Shown piece by piece: positions 1 through 7,777 of a stretch of DNA of 10,170 nt (the first letter of the stretch is position 1; each line of letters opens with the position of its first letter). The DNA is taken from contig JAOHFB010000022.1 in NCBI GenBank assembly GCA_028097785.1, positions 1-10,170 on the forward strand, given 5' to 3'. Both the position numbers and the translations under genes were made by a program. This stretch comes from Candidatus Pelagibacter sp. (GTDB lineage Bacteria; Pseudomonadota; Alphaproteobacteria; Pelagibacterales; Pelagibacteraceae). The notes under the pieces were generated by a model. That model made no database searches. It was not told the origin of the DNA and saw only the letters and a list, made by a program, of their open reading frames with translations.

Positions 1-939
1 AGGCAAGCTGGAAGATATCTTCCTGAGTTCCAAGAAATAAGAAAATTAAATCCAAATTTCATAAATTTATGCTTAAATGAAAATTTATCATCAGAAATTA
101 CATTACAACCTTTAAAAAGATTTAATTTAGACGCTGCAATAATTTTCTCAGATATTTTAATGCTTCCATATGGCTTAAATCAAAAAGTTGAATTTGAAAA
201 AGGTTTTGGCCCTAAACTTGGTGAAGTAAATATTGATGAAATGTCTAAATTAGATGAAGTTGATTTTACTCAAAAGGTTTATCCAGTATACAAAGCAATT
301 AAAAAAGTAAGTAACGATGATATAGTAAAAGGTAAAAATACAATAGGCTTCGTGGGTGCACCATGGACTTTACTTGTTTACATAATTAATCAACAATCAC
401 CTAAAAAAAAATTAAAAGAAGATTTTTTTAAAAATGATTTTTTGATTAATAGAATTCTATTGATTTTAGAAAAATTTTTAAAAATACACATTAAAAATCA
501 AATTGATAATGGAGCAAATGTAATACAAATATTTGATAGCTGGGCAGGTTTATTGGAGGAAAAAGATTTACCTAATTATATATATTCACCCACTCTTAAT
601 TTGGTTAACTATGTAAAATCTTTAAACATTCCTGTTATTTGTTTTCCTAGAGAAATTAAAAACTATAAAGAATTTTGTGAAATTGTTAAACCAGATGCTG
701 TTAGTATCGATTACAACATTAATCCAAAAAAAGTTTTAAATGATATAAAAATTCCTATTCAAGGTGGACTTGATCCTAAAATATTACTTACAGATAAAGA
801 AAAATTAAAAAAAGAAGCAACCAAATATCTAGATGTATTTAAAGATCATCCATATATTTTTAATTTAGGGCATGGGGTTTTGCCTGAGACTGACCCCAAT
901 ATGTTCGAATATTTGGTTAATATTGTAAAAGATTATTAA
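1..939 (+). CDS. hemE: Uroporphyrinogen decarboxylase (5'-truncated by window edge)
   Basis: Decarboxylates the four acetate side chains of uroporphyrinogen III to give coproporphyrinogen III, a cytoplasmic, cofactor-free step of haem synthesis. The frame is open from base 1, and the first visible residues are RQAGRYLPEF, the family's substrate-binding signature that normally lies about 30 residues from the N-terminus. About 312 residues are visible against a usual 340-350, so only the extreme N-terminus is missing. The ATG at 160 is an internal Met, not the start. Other family motifs, numbered from base 1: FSDIL at 49-53, whose Asp51 matches the catalytic Asp (Asp86 in the human enzyme); GAPWT at 118-122, followed by Tyr127; QIFDSWAG at 176-183; and NLGHGVLPETDP near the C-terminus with the conserved His at about 291. 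The stop codon overlaps the hemH start by one base (TAATG), suggesting coupled translation. Identity is very secure. Confidence 0.97.
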   Translation, partial: RQAGRYLPEFQEIRKLNPNFINLCLNENLSSEITLQPLKRFNLDAAIIFSDILMLPYGLNQKVEFEKGFGPKLGEVNIDEMSKLDEVDFTQKVYPVYKAIKKVSNDDIVKGKNTIGFVGAPWTLLVYIINQQSPKKKLKEDFFKNDFLINRILLILEKFLKIHIKNQIDNGANVIQIFDSWAGLLEEKDLPNYIYSPTLNLVNYVKSLNIPVICFPREIKNYKEFCEIVKPDAVSIDYNINPKKVLNDIKIPIQGGLDPKILLTDKEKLKKEATKYLDVFKDHPYIFNLGHGVLPETDPNMFEYLVNIVKDY

Positions 940-1973
940 TGAAAAAAGCGGTAATTCTTTTTAATTTAGGAGGTCCAGATAAATTAGAAAATGTAGAGCC
1001 ATTTTTATTTAATTTATTTAATGATCCAGCAATATTAAATTTGCCCACCATTTTTAGATATCCCTTAGCTAAATTAATTTCTAATAGAAGAGCCCCAACC
1101 GCTCAAAAGATATACCAGGAGCTTGGTGGATCATCTCCTATCTTAAAATTAACAGAGGAGCAATCGAAAGCCCTTGAATTAAAATTGAACACTGATGATA
1201 AAAGCTCAGAGTATAAGTGTTTTGTTGTTATGAGATGTTGGCACCCAAGAGCAGAGGAAGTTTTAAAAAATGTAAAAAATTTTAGTCCAGACGAAATTAT
1301 ATTAATGCCATTATATCCTCAATACTCGGCAGCAACATCAGGTTCATCAATAAAAGAATGGAATGATATTTGTAAAAAAAATAATTTTAAAATTAAAACA
1401 AGTACAATTTGTTGTTACCCTACAGATGAGAACTTCATTTTAGCTCACAAACAGGAAATAATAAAAAAAATTAATAATCTAAAAAATTTTAAATTAATTT
1501 TTTCTGCGCACGGTTTACCAGAAAAAAATATTAAAAAAGGTGACCCTTATCAATGGCAAGTAGAACAATCAGTTAATAAAATTGTCAAATCTCTTAATAT
1601 TAAAGATCTAGATTGGATTTTAAGCTATCAAAGCCGTGTTGGACCCTTGAAATGGATTGGCCCATCAACAGAGGACATAATTGTAGAAAATTCAAAAGCA
1701 GGGAAACATATTGTTTTAGTTCCTATAGCATTTGTCTCTGAGCATTCAGAGACTTTAGTTGAATTGGATATAGAATATAAAGAGATAGCTGATAAAAATG
1801 GGTGCAAAAATTATACAAGAGTGCCAGCATTAGGCACTAATGAACATTATATAAAAGCAATGTCTGATCTAATAATAAAAAAACAAGATCACAATTTTAA
1901 TGGAGAACTTTTTCCTCCAAAAATACAATGTCCAAATCAATTTATTAAATGTCCATGTTTAAATTATGAATAG
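939..1973 (+). CDS. hemH: Ferrochelatase, probable [2Fe-2S] type
   Basis: Inserts Fe2+ into protoporphyrin IX to make protohaem, the last step of the pathway. The 344-residue length fits bacterial ferrochelatases. Motifs in order: LFNLGGPD at 7-14; QELGGSSPI at 60-68; MRCWHPRAEE at 98-107; PLYPQYSAATSGSS at 124-137; SAHGLPE at 189-195, where His191 is the expected metal/proton-handling His; YQSRVGPLKWIGPSTE at 230-245; and FVSEHSETLVELD at 265-277, with the conserved Glu271. The C-terminus ends C331-x6-C338-x-C340, and a CC pair lies at 158-159. As I recall, this is nearly the same spacing and numbering as the four cluster ligands reported for Mycobacterium tuberculosis ferrochelatase, so a [2Fe-2S] centre is likely (inference). 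The ATG at 939 overlaps the hemE stop and gives the normal MKKAVILFNLGGP start. No Shine-Dalgarno is visible; translation probably depends on coupling to hemE. The 3' end overlaps hemJ by 8 nt. Confidence 0.97.
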   Translation: MKKAVILFNLGGPDKLENVEPFLFNLFNDPAILNLPTIFRYPLAKLISNRRAPTAQKIYQELGGSSPILKLTEEQSKALELKLNTDDKSSEYKCFVVMRCWHPRAEEVLKNVKNFSPDEIILMPLYPQYSAATSGSSIKEWNDICKKNNFKIKTSTICCYPTDENFILAHKQEIIKKINNLKNFKLIFSAHGLPEKNIKKGDPYQWQVEQSVNKIVKSLNIKDLDWILSYQSRVGPLKWIGPSTEDIIVENSKAGKHIVLVPIAFVSEHSETLVELDIEYKEIADKNGCKNYTRVPALGTNEHYIKAMSDLIIKKQDHNFNGELFPPKIQCPNQFIKCPCLNYE

Positions 1974-2400
1974 TTATTTATTATTTAAAAGTTTACACTT
2001 GATAGCCGTTGTCTCATGGATGGCTGGTCTTTTATATCTCCCAAGAATTTTTGTTTATCATGTTGAGAACAAAGAAAAAAAAGAAGCTACTAATATTTTT
2101 GAAGTAATGGAAAAAAAACTTTTTTATTACATAATGCGTCCAGCAATGATTTTCACTTGGATATTTGGTTTAATTCTCATTTATTTAAATGGGATAGAAA
2201 TATTTTTTCAATTATGGATGCAAATAAAAATTGTTCTGGTGCTGTTATTATCAGCCTATAATGATTATTTAGGAAAATGCCTTGTATCTTTAAAAAATAA
2301 TTCAAATAACAGATCATCAAAATTCTTTAGAATAATTAATGAAGTTCCTACAATAATGCTGATTTTGATAGTTTTTTTAGTCATTTTCAAGCCAATCTAG
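1966..2400 (+). CDS. hemJ: Protoporphyrinogen IX oxidase, HemJ family membrane protein
   Basis: HemJ oxidises protoporphyrinogen IX to protoporphyrin IX in the inner membrane, supplying HemH. The protein has 144 residues, the usual family size, with four hydrophobic segments at about 4-25, 55-75, 84-103 and 124-142. The family hallmark spans 9-32: SLH (His11), then WMAGLLYLPRIFVYH (18-32). Other expected elements are MRPAMIFTWIFGL (57-69), LWMQIK with conserved Lys88, and the C-terminal NEVPTIMLILIV (125-136). One departure: where many alphaproteobacterial members, as I remember them, read YHG or YHH after the third helix begins, this one reads AYND (97-100), with Asn99 in place of His. The start overlaps the hemH stop region by 8 nt (ATGAATAG), so this is the third gene of a tightly coupled hem block. 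No ribosome-binding motif is visible. Family assignment is firm; whether Asn99 matters is unknown. Confidence 0.93.
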   Translation: MNSYLLFKSLHLIAVVSWMAGLLYLPRIFVYHVENKEKKEATNIFEVMEKKLFYYIMRPAMIFTWIFGLILIYLNGIEIFFQLWMQIKIVLVLLLSAYNDYLGKCLVSLKNNSNNRSSKFFRIINEVPTIMLILIVFLVIFKPI

Positions 2401-2402
2401 GG

Positions 2403-2430
2403 TTGAAATAACAATTGTAGTATATATATT
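2403..2430 (+). promoter_or_regulatory. Possible rho promoter in the hemJ-rho gap
   Basis: The 65-base gap between hemJ and rho holds TTGAAA (2403-2408) and TATATT (2425-2430), separated by 16 bp, a reasonable sigma-70-type pair. The implied start near 2437 would leave a leader of about 30 nt before the rho ATG. In such AT-rich DNA hexamer matches of this quality arise by chance, so this is a weak call. The rest of the gap shows no hairpin and no Shine-Dalgarno sequence. Confidence 0.3.
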
Positions 2431-2465
2431 AGCCATATCTTTATAGTCCTTACAAAATTCAAATC

Positions 2466-3734
2466 ATGAACATTCAAGAGTTAAAATTAAAATCGTCTGA
2501 ACAGCTTATTACTCAAGCCGAAGAACTTGGTATTGAGAATGCTAGTACGTTAAGAAAACAAGAAATTCTTTTTGCGATTTTAAAAAAAGTTGCAGAAAAA
2601 GAAGAAATTACCGGAGCTGGTGTACTGCAATTATTACAGGATGGTTTTGGTTTTTTAAGAGCAATGGAGTCCAACTATTTACCAGGACCAGATGATATTT
2701 ATGTAAGCCCAAGTCAAATAAGAAAATTTGGTTTGAGAACAGGAGACACAGTTGAGGGACCAGTTAGAGCACCCAAAGAAGGCGAAAGATATTTTGCTTT
2801 ACTTCAAGTCAGTAAAATTAATTTTGAAGAGCCAGAAAAAGCAAGACATAAAATTGCATTTGATAACTTAACCCCCCTTTATCCAGATCAGCAAATGGTA
2901 ATGGAAGTTGAAACTACAAAAATTGAAAAAAAACCTGATTTAACACCAAGATTAATTGATTTGGTAAGTCCAATTGGTAAAGGCCAAAGATCAATAATAA
3001 TTTCACCTCCAAAAGCGGGTAAGACAATGATTCTACAAAGCATTGCAAACTCAATCGCTAAAAATTATCCAGAAAGTTATCTGATTGTTTTATTGATTGA
3101 TGAAAGACCAGAAGAAGTTACTGATATGCAAAGAACAGTAAAAGGTGAGGTGATAAGCTCAACTTTTGATGAACCAGCTCAACGACACGTTGCTGTTGCT
3201 GAGATGGTGATTGAAAAAGCAAAAAGATTAACTGAACATAAAAAAGATGTCGTTATATTATTAGACTCAATTACAAGATTAGGAAGAGCATACAATGCTG
3301 TTATTCCAAGTTCTGGAAAAGTTTTAACTGGTGGTGTAGATGCTAACGCACTTCAAAGGCCCAAAAGATTTTTTGGTGCCGCAAGAAATATTGAAGAAGG
3401 CGGATCTTTAACAATTATCTCGACTGCTTTAATTGATACAGGAAGTAGAATGGATGAAGTTATTTTTGAAGAATTTAAAGGAACAGGAAATAGTGAAACT
3501 GTCCTTGATAGAAAAATAGCTGATAAAAGAATTTATCCTGCAATTGATATAACAAAATCTGGAACAAGAAGAGAAGAATTATTGTTTGATAAAAATGATC
3601 TACAAAAAATGAATGTCCTTAGAAGAATTATTGCCCCGATGGGAACGATGGATGCAATTGAATTTATTAATTCAAAATTAAAAGACACAAAAAATAATGC
3701 AGAGTTTTTTAACTCAATGAATAAGCCAGCATAA
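2466..3734 (+). CDS. rho: Transcription termination factor Rho
   Basis: Hexameric RNA-dependent ATPase/helicase that loads on nascent RNA and terminates transcription. The 422 residues match the E. coli protein (419) almost end to end. The start [15 protein letters not shown] resembles the normal N-terminal helical domain, with no long insertion. The RNA-binding cold-shock-like domain covers about 50-120, including LQDGFGFLR (57-65), [11 protein letters not shown] (76-86) and [13 protein letters not shown] [10 protein letters not shown] (101-110). The motor domain has Walker A PPKAGKT (181-187), DERPEEV (212-218) with the catalytic Glu213, Walker B VVILLDS (262-268), the SGKVLTGG Q-loop region (283-290), GTGN (339-342) in the R-loop region, and SGTR (365-368), whose Arg368 matches the arginine finger. 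All key residues are present. It stands between the hem block and mnmE with gaps of 65 and 58 bases. The short leader leaves no room for the long attenuating leader known for E. coli rho. Confidence 0.98.
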   Translation: MNIQELKLKSSEQLITQAEELGIENASTLRKQEILFAILKKVAEKEEITGAGVLQLLQDGFGFLRAMESNYLPGPDDIYVSPSQIRKFGLRTGDTVEGPVRAPKEGERYFALLQVSKINFEEPEKARHKIAFDNLTPLYPDQQMVMEVETTKIEKKPDLTPRLIDLVSPIGKGQRSIIISPPKAGKTMILQSIANSIAKNYPESYLIVLLIDERPEEVTDMQRTVKGEVISSTFDEPAQRHVAVAEMVIEKAKRLTEHKKDVVILLDSITRLGRAYNAVIPSSGKVLTGGVDANALQRPKRFFGAARNIEEGGSLTIISTALIDTGSRMDEVIFEEFKGTGNSETVLDRKIADKRIYPAIDITKSGTRREELLFDKNDLQKMNVLRRIIAPMGTMDAIEFINSKLKDTKNNAEFFNSMNKPA

Positions 3735-3756
3735 CAATTAATCTTACAATTAAAGT

Positions 3757-3786
3757 TTTACAGATACCTTGATTTGAAGATATAAT
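3757..3786 (+). promoter_or_regulatory. Strong candidate promoter for mnmE, predicted leaderless start
   Basis: TTTACA (3757-3762) and a perfect TATAAT (3781-3786) are separated by 18 bp. Only six bases (3787-3792) lie between the -10 box and the mnmE ATG at 3793, so a start at the usual distance would fall on or next to the A of the ATG, giving a leaderless message. No Shine-Dalgarno sequence precedes the ATG, which agrees with this. The element is seen directly; promoter activity and the start point are inferred. Confidence 0.55.
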
Positions 3787-3794
3787 CTTCAAAT
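3772..3794. repeat. Perfect 10-bp inverted repeat spanning the mnmE -10 box and start codon
   Basis: ATTTGAAGAT (3772-3781) and ATCTTCAAAT (3785-3794) are exact reverse complements with a 3-base spacer (ATA). The repeat contains the whole TATAAT box and ends on the first two bases of the mnmE ATG. It is not followed by a T-tract, so it is a poor intrinsic terminator for rho. It could be an operator, or an RNA hairpin that hides the start codon in transcripts reading through from rho. AT-rich sequence makes chance palindromes more common, but 10 of 10 matched bases at this exact place is notable. Confidence 0.6.
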
Positions 3795-5124
3795 GACAAT
3801 TTATGCTTTATCGAGTGGTCCTGGCGTATCAGGTATTGCTGTTATAAGAATTTCAGGACCCAAAACCAGTAAGGCTATTGAATTATTAACTGGTAAAAAT
3901 GTTCCAAAACCAAGAGTAGCAACTCTCAGAAAAATCAATAAAATCAATACTTCTGAGTTAATTGATGAAGGCATAATACTATGGTTTCCTGGACCTGAGA
4001 GCTACACAGGTGAAGATATGGCCGAAATTCAGGTACATGGAAGTAAGGCTGTAATAGATGCTTTACACACTTCTATCTCGAAAATAGAGAACTGTCGTTT
4101 AGCAGAACCTGGTGAGTTTACAAAACTTGCATTTCAAAATGGAAAAATAAATTTACTTAAAGCAGAGAGCATTGCTGATTTAATTTCTTCTGAAACCGAA
4201 ATTCAAAGACAGCAAGCGATTAAAATTATGAATGGAAAATCTGCAGATCAATTTAATCTTTTAAGAGAAAAACTTTTAAAAATTTTATCACATGTTGAAG
4301 CTAAAATAGATTTTCCAGATGAAGATTTACCCAATGATATTTTAAAAGAAATTAAAAAAAGTTCTGATGATGTTTTAAAAAATATTGAAAAAATTTTAAA
4401 TGATCAAAATGTTGGAGAAAGAATAAGAGAAGGTTTTAAGATTGCAATTCTTGGACCTACTAATGCGGGAAAATCTAGTCTCTTAAATCATCTATCAAAT
4501 AGAGATGTTGCAATAGTTTCAGAGATTGCAGGAACAACAAGAGATGTAATTGAAACACATCTTAATATAGATGGTTATCCCGTTATTGTTTCTGACACTG
4601 CTGGGATAAGAGAATCTAAAAACGAAATTGAAAATAAAGGTATTAAATTATCTTTAAATAGAGCGGAAGAAGCCGATTTAAAGTTGGTAGTTGTTGATGC
4701 CAAAAACCTTGATTTTACTGATGTTTTGAAGAGTTTGTTAGATGAAAATGCAATTTTAGTAATAAATAAATCTGATCTTTTAGAGGGTGATATCGATCCA
4801 GAAATAAAAAAATTAGATCATGCATTAATTTCAATTAAAAAAAATTTAAATATTGATGAATTAATTTTAAAAATAAAAAATAATTTAAAAAATAAATTTA
4901 TAACAAGTGGTGATATTTTAATTACAAGAGAACGACACAGACAACATCTTGAACAATGTTTAGGCCATCTCAAAAATTTTAATAAAAAAAATGAAGTTGA
5001 AGATTTTGATAAAGCTGCAGAAGATTTAAGGTTAGCTACTAGACATCTTGGTATGATTGTTGGAAAAGTAGATGTTGAAGAGATATTAGGTAGTATTTTC
5101 AACGATTTTTGTATAGGCAAATAA
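3793..5124 (+). CDS. mnmE: tRNA U34 modification GTPase MnmE (TrmE)
   Basis: With MnmG, this GTPase installs the carboxymethylaminomethyl or aminomethyl group at C5 of the wobble uridine in tRNAs reading two-codon boxes. The protein has 443 residues, a usual length. The N-terminal folate-binding domain begins IYALSSGPGVSGIAVIRISGP (3-23, compact form) and includes PGPESYTGEDMAEIQVHG (66-83) and AEPGEFTKLAFQNGK (104-118). The inserted Ras-like G domain carries G1 GPTNAGKS (221-228), G2 GTTRD (247-251), G3 DTAG (268-271) and G4 NKSD (325-328). The C-terminus ends in the invariant CIGK (440-443), whose Cys is essential in characterised homologues. The ATG at 3793 gives the expected N-terminus, and no other nearby start fits as well. 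It sits directly before mnmG, its partner, separated by 116 bases with a possible promoter of its own. All diagnostic residues are intact. Confidence 0.98.
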   Translation: MTIYALSSGPGVSGIAVIRISGPKTSKAIELLTGKNVPKPRVATLRKINKINTSELIDEGIILWFPGPESYTGEDMAEIQVHGSKAVIDALHTSISKIENCRLAEPGEFTKLAFQNGKINLLKAESIADLISSETEIQRQQAIKIMNGKSADQFNLLREKLLKILSHVEAKIDFPDEDLPNDILKEIKKSSDDVLKNIEKILNDQNVGERIREGFKIAILGPTNAGKSSLLNHLSNRDVAIVSEIAGTTRDVIETHLNIDGYPVIVSDTAGIRESKNEIENKGIKLSLNRAEEADLKLVVVDAKNLDFTDVLKSLLDENAILVINKSDLLEGDIDPEIKKLDHALISIKKNLNIDELILKIKNNLKNKFITSGDILITRERHRQHLEQCLGHLKNFNKKNEVEDFDKAAEDLRLATRHLGMIVGKVDVEEILGSIFNDFCIGK

Positions 5125-5216
5125 TAGCCTGTTTTCCTTGATTTTAAGCCCTTTTTTACCAAAAAAGTTGATAATTTGGGTCTATTCAAGCAAATCTATA
5201 CGTATCTTGTAAATAT

Positions 5217-5222
5217 TATAAT
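5217..5222 (+). promoter_or_regulatory. Candidate -10 box for mnmG
   Basis: A perfect TATAAT lies 18 bases before the mnmG ATG, within the 116-base mnmE-mnmG gap (5125-5240). A start at the usual distance would leave a leader of about 11-12 nt. No good -35 hexamer is found at 16-18 bp spacing, and TATAAA at 5227-5232 is a rival, so the call is tentative. The gap otherwise holds only an A/T hairpin (5151-5167) and no Shine-Dalgarno before the ATG. Confidence 0.35.
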
Positions 5223-5240
5223 CAGTTATAAATTCAGATT

Positions 5241-7112
5241 ATGAAAAATGATTTATCATTCGATATCGTAGTAATAGGTGGTGGCCATGCAGGATGTGAG
5301 GCAGCTGCAGCTTCTGCACGACTAGGAGTCAACACTGCTCTCTTCACCCACAAGAAAGAAACTATTGGAGAGATGTCTTGTAACCCAGCAATTGGTGGTT
5401 TGGGTAAAGGACATTTAGTACGAGAGATAGATGCCCTTGATGGTGTTATGGGCGAGGTTGCAGATAAATCAGGGATACAATTTAGATTATTAAATAGAAG
5501 TAGAGGTCCAGCAGTAAGAGGACCTAGAACTCAATCTGATAGATCATTATATCGTAAATATATGCAAGAAAAACTTGCAAACTATTGTAATTTAAGCATT
5601 TTTTCTGATCCTGTAATAAAGTTTATTTTTGATAAAAATACAATAAATGGATTTTATACTAAAGAAGGTAAAAAAGTTTTATGTTCTAAGCTAATACTAA
5701 CAACGGGCACATTTTTAAATGGTTTGATACATATAGGTGATGAAAGAACACCTGCTGGAAGGTATGACGAGAAACCTTCAACAGGATTAAGCGAACAATT
5801 AGAAAAATACAGTTTTAAAATAGGAAGATTAAAAACAGGAACCCCTCCCCGACTTGACTCAAGAACAATTAATTATGAAAATTTAGAAGAACAGTTTGCA
5901 GATGATGATCCTTATTTCTTTTCTTTCTTAACTAAAAAAAATATTAACAAGCAAGTTACATGTCGTATGACTTATACTAACGATAAGGTTCATAAAATTA
6001 TTGAAAAAAATTTATCTAAAAGTGCTATGTACTCTGGTAGCATACAAGGAGTTGGACCTAGATACTGCCCATCTATAGAAGATAAAATAGTAAAATTTGC
6101 CGATAAGAGTAGACATCAGATATTTTTAGAGCCAGAAGGGCTTAATGATCACACAATTTACCCAAATGGCATCTCTACATCACTTCCAGCTGATGTACAA
6201 CAAGAAATATGTAATAATATCAATGGTTTAGAAAATGTATCTGTTATAAGACCAGGATATGCCATAGAATATGACTATATAGATCCAAGAGAACTGTTTT
6301 TAACGCTTGAGACAAAGAAAATTAGTAATCTTTACCTTGCAGGTCAGATTAATGGAACAACAGGTTACGAAGAAGCGGCAGCCCAGGGTCTTATAGCTGG
6401 GATAAATGCTGCACTATCTTTTAAAAAATCTGAACCTTTTATTCTTGATAGATCTGATGCTTATATAGGAGTAATGATAGATGATTTAGTGACCAAAGGT
6501 GTGGCTGAACCATACAGAATGTTTACATCAAGAGCTGAATATAGACTAAGCCTGAGATCTGATAATGCTGATCAAAGATTAACAAAAAAAGGAATAAAAA
6601 TTGGATTAATTGGTGATGTAAGAAAGGTTCTTTATCTTGATAAATTGGACAAAATTAATCAAATTAATGTAAAAATGGGTCAATCAACTATATCACCCAA
6701 TAAAGCCGTCGAATTTGGTATAAAAATAGCAAAAGACGGTGTTTTAAGATCCTCTAATGAAATATTAACTCAAAAAGGAGTTGATATGAATAAAATTAGA
6801 GAAATATGGACTCATATACCTTTTTTTAGCAGAGAAATAGATGAGCAGGTTGAAATTAATGCTCATTATAGAGGTTATTTGAAGAAGCAAAAAGCAGATA
6901 TTTTAGCCTTTAAAAGAGATGAAAACCTTATAATACCTGATAAAATCAATTATGATGGCCTTTCAGGATTGTCCAATGAGGTAAAAGCTAAATTCAAGGA
7001 AATAAAACCTAAAACAATGGGACAAGCACTAAGAATTGACGGGATTACCCCAGCAGCCGTATATATTTTGTTGTCACATGTTAAAAGAAAGTCTATTAAG
7101 CATATAGCTTAA
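5241..7112 (+). CDS. mnmG: tRNA U34 carboxymethylaminomethyl-modifying FAD enzyme MnmG (GidA)
   Basis: FAD- and NADH-dependent partner of MnmE in wobble-uridine modification of tRNA. The 623 residues match the usual long-form MnmG. The N-terminal Rossmann FAD motif is [13 protein letters not shown] (10-22). [15 protein letters not shown] (44-58) contains Cys47, and [10 protein letters not shown] (273-282) contains Cys276; both conserved cysteines are redox/catalytic residues in the E. coli enzyme. Further signatures are [12 protein letters not shown] (195-206), NGISTSLP (309-316), [11 protein letters not shown] (339-349), the FAD-binding [17 protein letters not shown] (367-383) and [17 protein letters not shown] (428-444). 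The C-terminal tRNA/MnmE-binding region ends with [13 protein letters not shown]. The ATG at 5241 places the FAD motif at the normal distance from the N-terminus. The stop overlaps the rsmG start by one base (TAATG), an arrangement found in many bacteria. Nothing is missing or unusual. Confidence 0.98.
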   Translation: MKNDLSFDIVVIGGGHAGCEAAAASARLGVNTALFTHKKETIGEMSCNPAIGGLGKGHLVREIDALDGVMGEVADKSGIQFRLLNRSRGPAVRGPRTQSDRSLYRKYMQEKLANYCNLSIFSDPVIKFIFDKNTINGFYTKEGKKVLCSKLILTTGTFLNGLIHIGDERTPAGRYDEKPSTGLSEQLEKYSFKIGRLKTGTPPRLDSRTINYENLEEQFADDDPYFFSFLTKKNINKQVTCRMTYTNDKVHKIIEKNLSKSAMYSGSIQGVGPRYCPSIEDKIVKFADKSRHQIFLEPEGLNDHTIYPNGISTSLPADVQQEICNNINGLENVSVIRPGYAIEYDYIDPRELFLTLETKKISNLYLAGQINGTTGYEEAAAQGLIAGINAALSFKKSEPFILDRSDAYIGVMIDDLVTKGVAEPYRMFTSRAEYRLSLRSDNADQRLTKKGIKIGLIGDVRKVLYLDKLDKINQINVKMGQSTISPNKAVEFGIKIAKDGVLRSSNEILTQKGVDMNKIREIWTHIPFFSREIDEQVEINAHYRGYLKKQKADILAFKRDENLIIPDKINYDGLSGLSNEVKAKFKEIKPKTMGQALRIDGITPAAVYILLSHVKRKSIKHIA

Positions 7113-7777
7113 TGGATCAAGAAATTTTAAAATCATACTCTAAACTTAAAGGCTTAAATGTTTCACGTGAAACATTTTTAGACTTTGAAAACTACATATC
7201 GATGATTATTGAAAAAAATGAAAAAATTAACATAATTAGCCAAAATACATCATCAAAAAAGTCTATAATTGAGCGACATATTATTGATTCTGCGCAAATA
7301 ATTGATTTTGTTGACTTTAATTGCAATACAATCACAGATTTAGGATCTGGAGCTGGTTTACCAGGAATTGTAGTAGCAATTATACTCAAAAATATGAAAA
7401 GTAATATGGACGTGCATCTCTATGAAAAAAGCTACCATAAAAGCCGTTTTTTAAAAGAAGTTTCAGAAAAACTAAATTTAAATACAAAAGTTTTTCAAAA
7501 AAACATTTTTGAAATCAAAAATTTAGAAACAGGAACGGTTATGTCAAGAGCGTTCAAGCCAATGCCAGTGGTTTTAGATTTAGTTTATGAAAATTTTTCC
7601 AAATATAAAAATTTAATTTTTTTTATGGGCAAGAGTGGAAAAAAAATATTTGAAAAATCCAAAGATGATTGGAGTTTAGAGTACATAGAAAAAAAAAGTT
7701 TAACCAATGATAATTCATTTGTATTAAACATAAAAAAAATTAGTAAGAAAAATAAAAAAAGATATAAAAAAAACTAG
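7112..7777 (+). CDS. rsmG: 16S rRNA (guanine527-N7)-methyltransferase RsmG (GidB)
   Basis: SAM-dependent methylation of G527 in 16S rRNA; loss of it in other bacteria gives low-level streptomycin resistance. The protein has 221 residues, a normal length. Motifs: NEKINIIS (36-43), the family's N-K-x-N-L-x-S-like segment, here without the usual Trp before Asn; ERHIIDSAQ (54-62); SAM motif I DLGSGAGLPG (76-85); EKSYHKSRFLKEV (105-117); and MSRAFKP (144-150), the late motif with conserved Arg/Ala. The C-terminus is an unusually Lys-rich tail (208-221). Residues 16-22, NVSRETF, are encoded by a perfect parS palindrome, so this stretch is under double constraint. The ATG overlaps the mnmG stop. The TAG stop directly abuts the parA ATG, so rsmG probably shares a transcript with parA-parB. 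Identity is secure. Confidence 0.95.
   Translation: MDQEILKSYSKLKGLNVSRETFLDFENYISMIIEKNEKINIISQNTSSKKSIIERHIIDSAQIIDFVDFNCNTITDLGSGAGLPGIVVAIILKNMKSNMDVHLYEKSYHKSRFLKEVSEKLNLNTKVFQKNIFEIKNLETGTVMSRAFKPMPVVLDLVYENFSKYKNLIFFMGKSGKKIFEKSKDDWSLEYIEKKSLTNDNSFVLNIKKISKKNKKRYKKN
7159..7174. promoter_or_regulatory. parS: parS centromere-like partition site inside rsmG
   Basis: TGTTTCACGTGAAACA is an exact match to the 16-bp consensus parS recognised by chromosomal ParB proteins. Palindromy continues three bases on each side, so 7156-7177 is a perfect 22-bp inverted repeat. It lies about 600 bp upstream of parA and inside codons 16-22 of rsmG. ParB would nucleate here and spread along the DNA as a CTP-loaded clamp, and ParA would move the complex. 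I found no second copy or close variant in the window. Confidence 0.95.

Noticed and set aside
160..939. Treating the ATG at 160 as the hemE start
   Set aside because: The frame is open to base 1 and encodes the essential RQAGRYLPE and FSD motifs upstream of 160.
5151..5167. Inverted repeat CTTTTTT-ACC-AAAAAAG after mnmE as an intrinsic terminator
   Set aside because: The 7-bp stem has only one G:C pair and no following T-tract; such A/T hairpins are expected by chance in this DNA.
4818..5189. Minus-strand open frame of 123 codons opposite the end of mnmE
   Set aside because: It lies antisense to an intact conserved gene, has no recognisable motif, and its residues mirror the AT-rich codons of mnmE.
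7192..7389. Minus-strand open frame opposite rsmG
   Set aside because: Short antisense shadow of a conserved gene with no start signal or family motif.
7763..7768. TATAAA just before parA as a separate leaderless promoter
   Set aside because: It sits in an A-rich run with no convincing -35 hexamer at the right spacing; tight linkage to rsmG explains expression.
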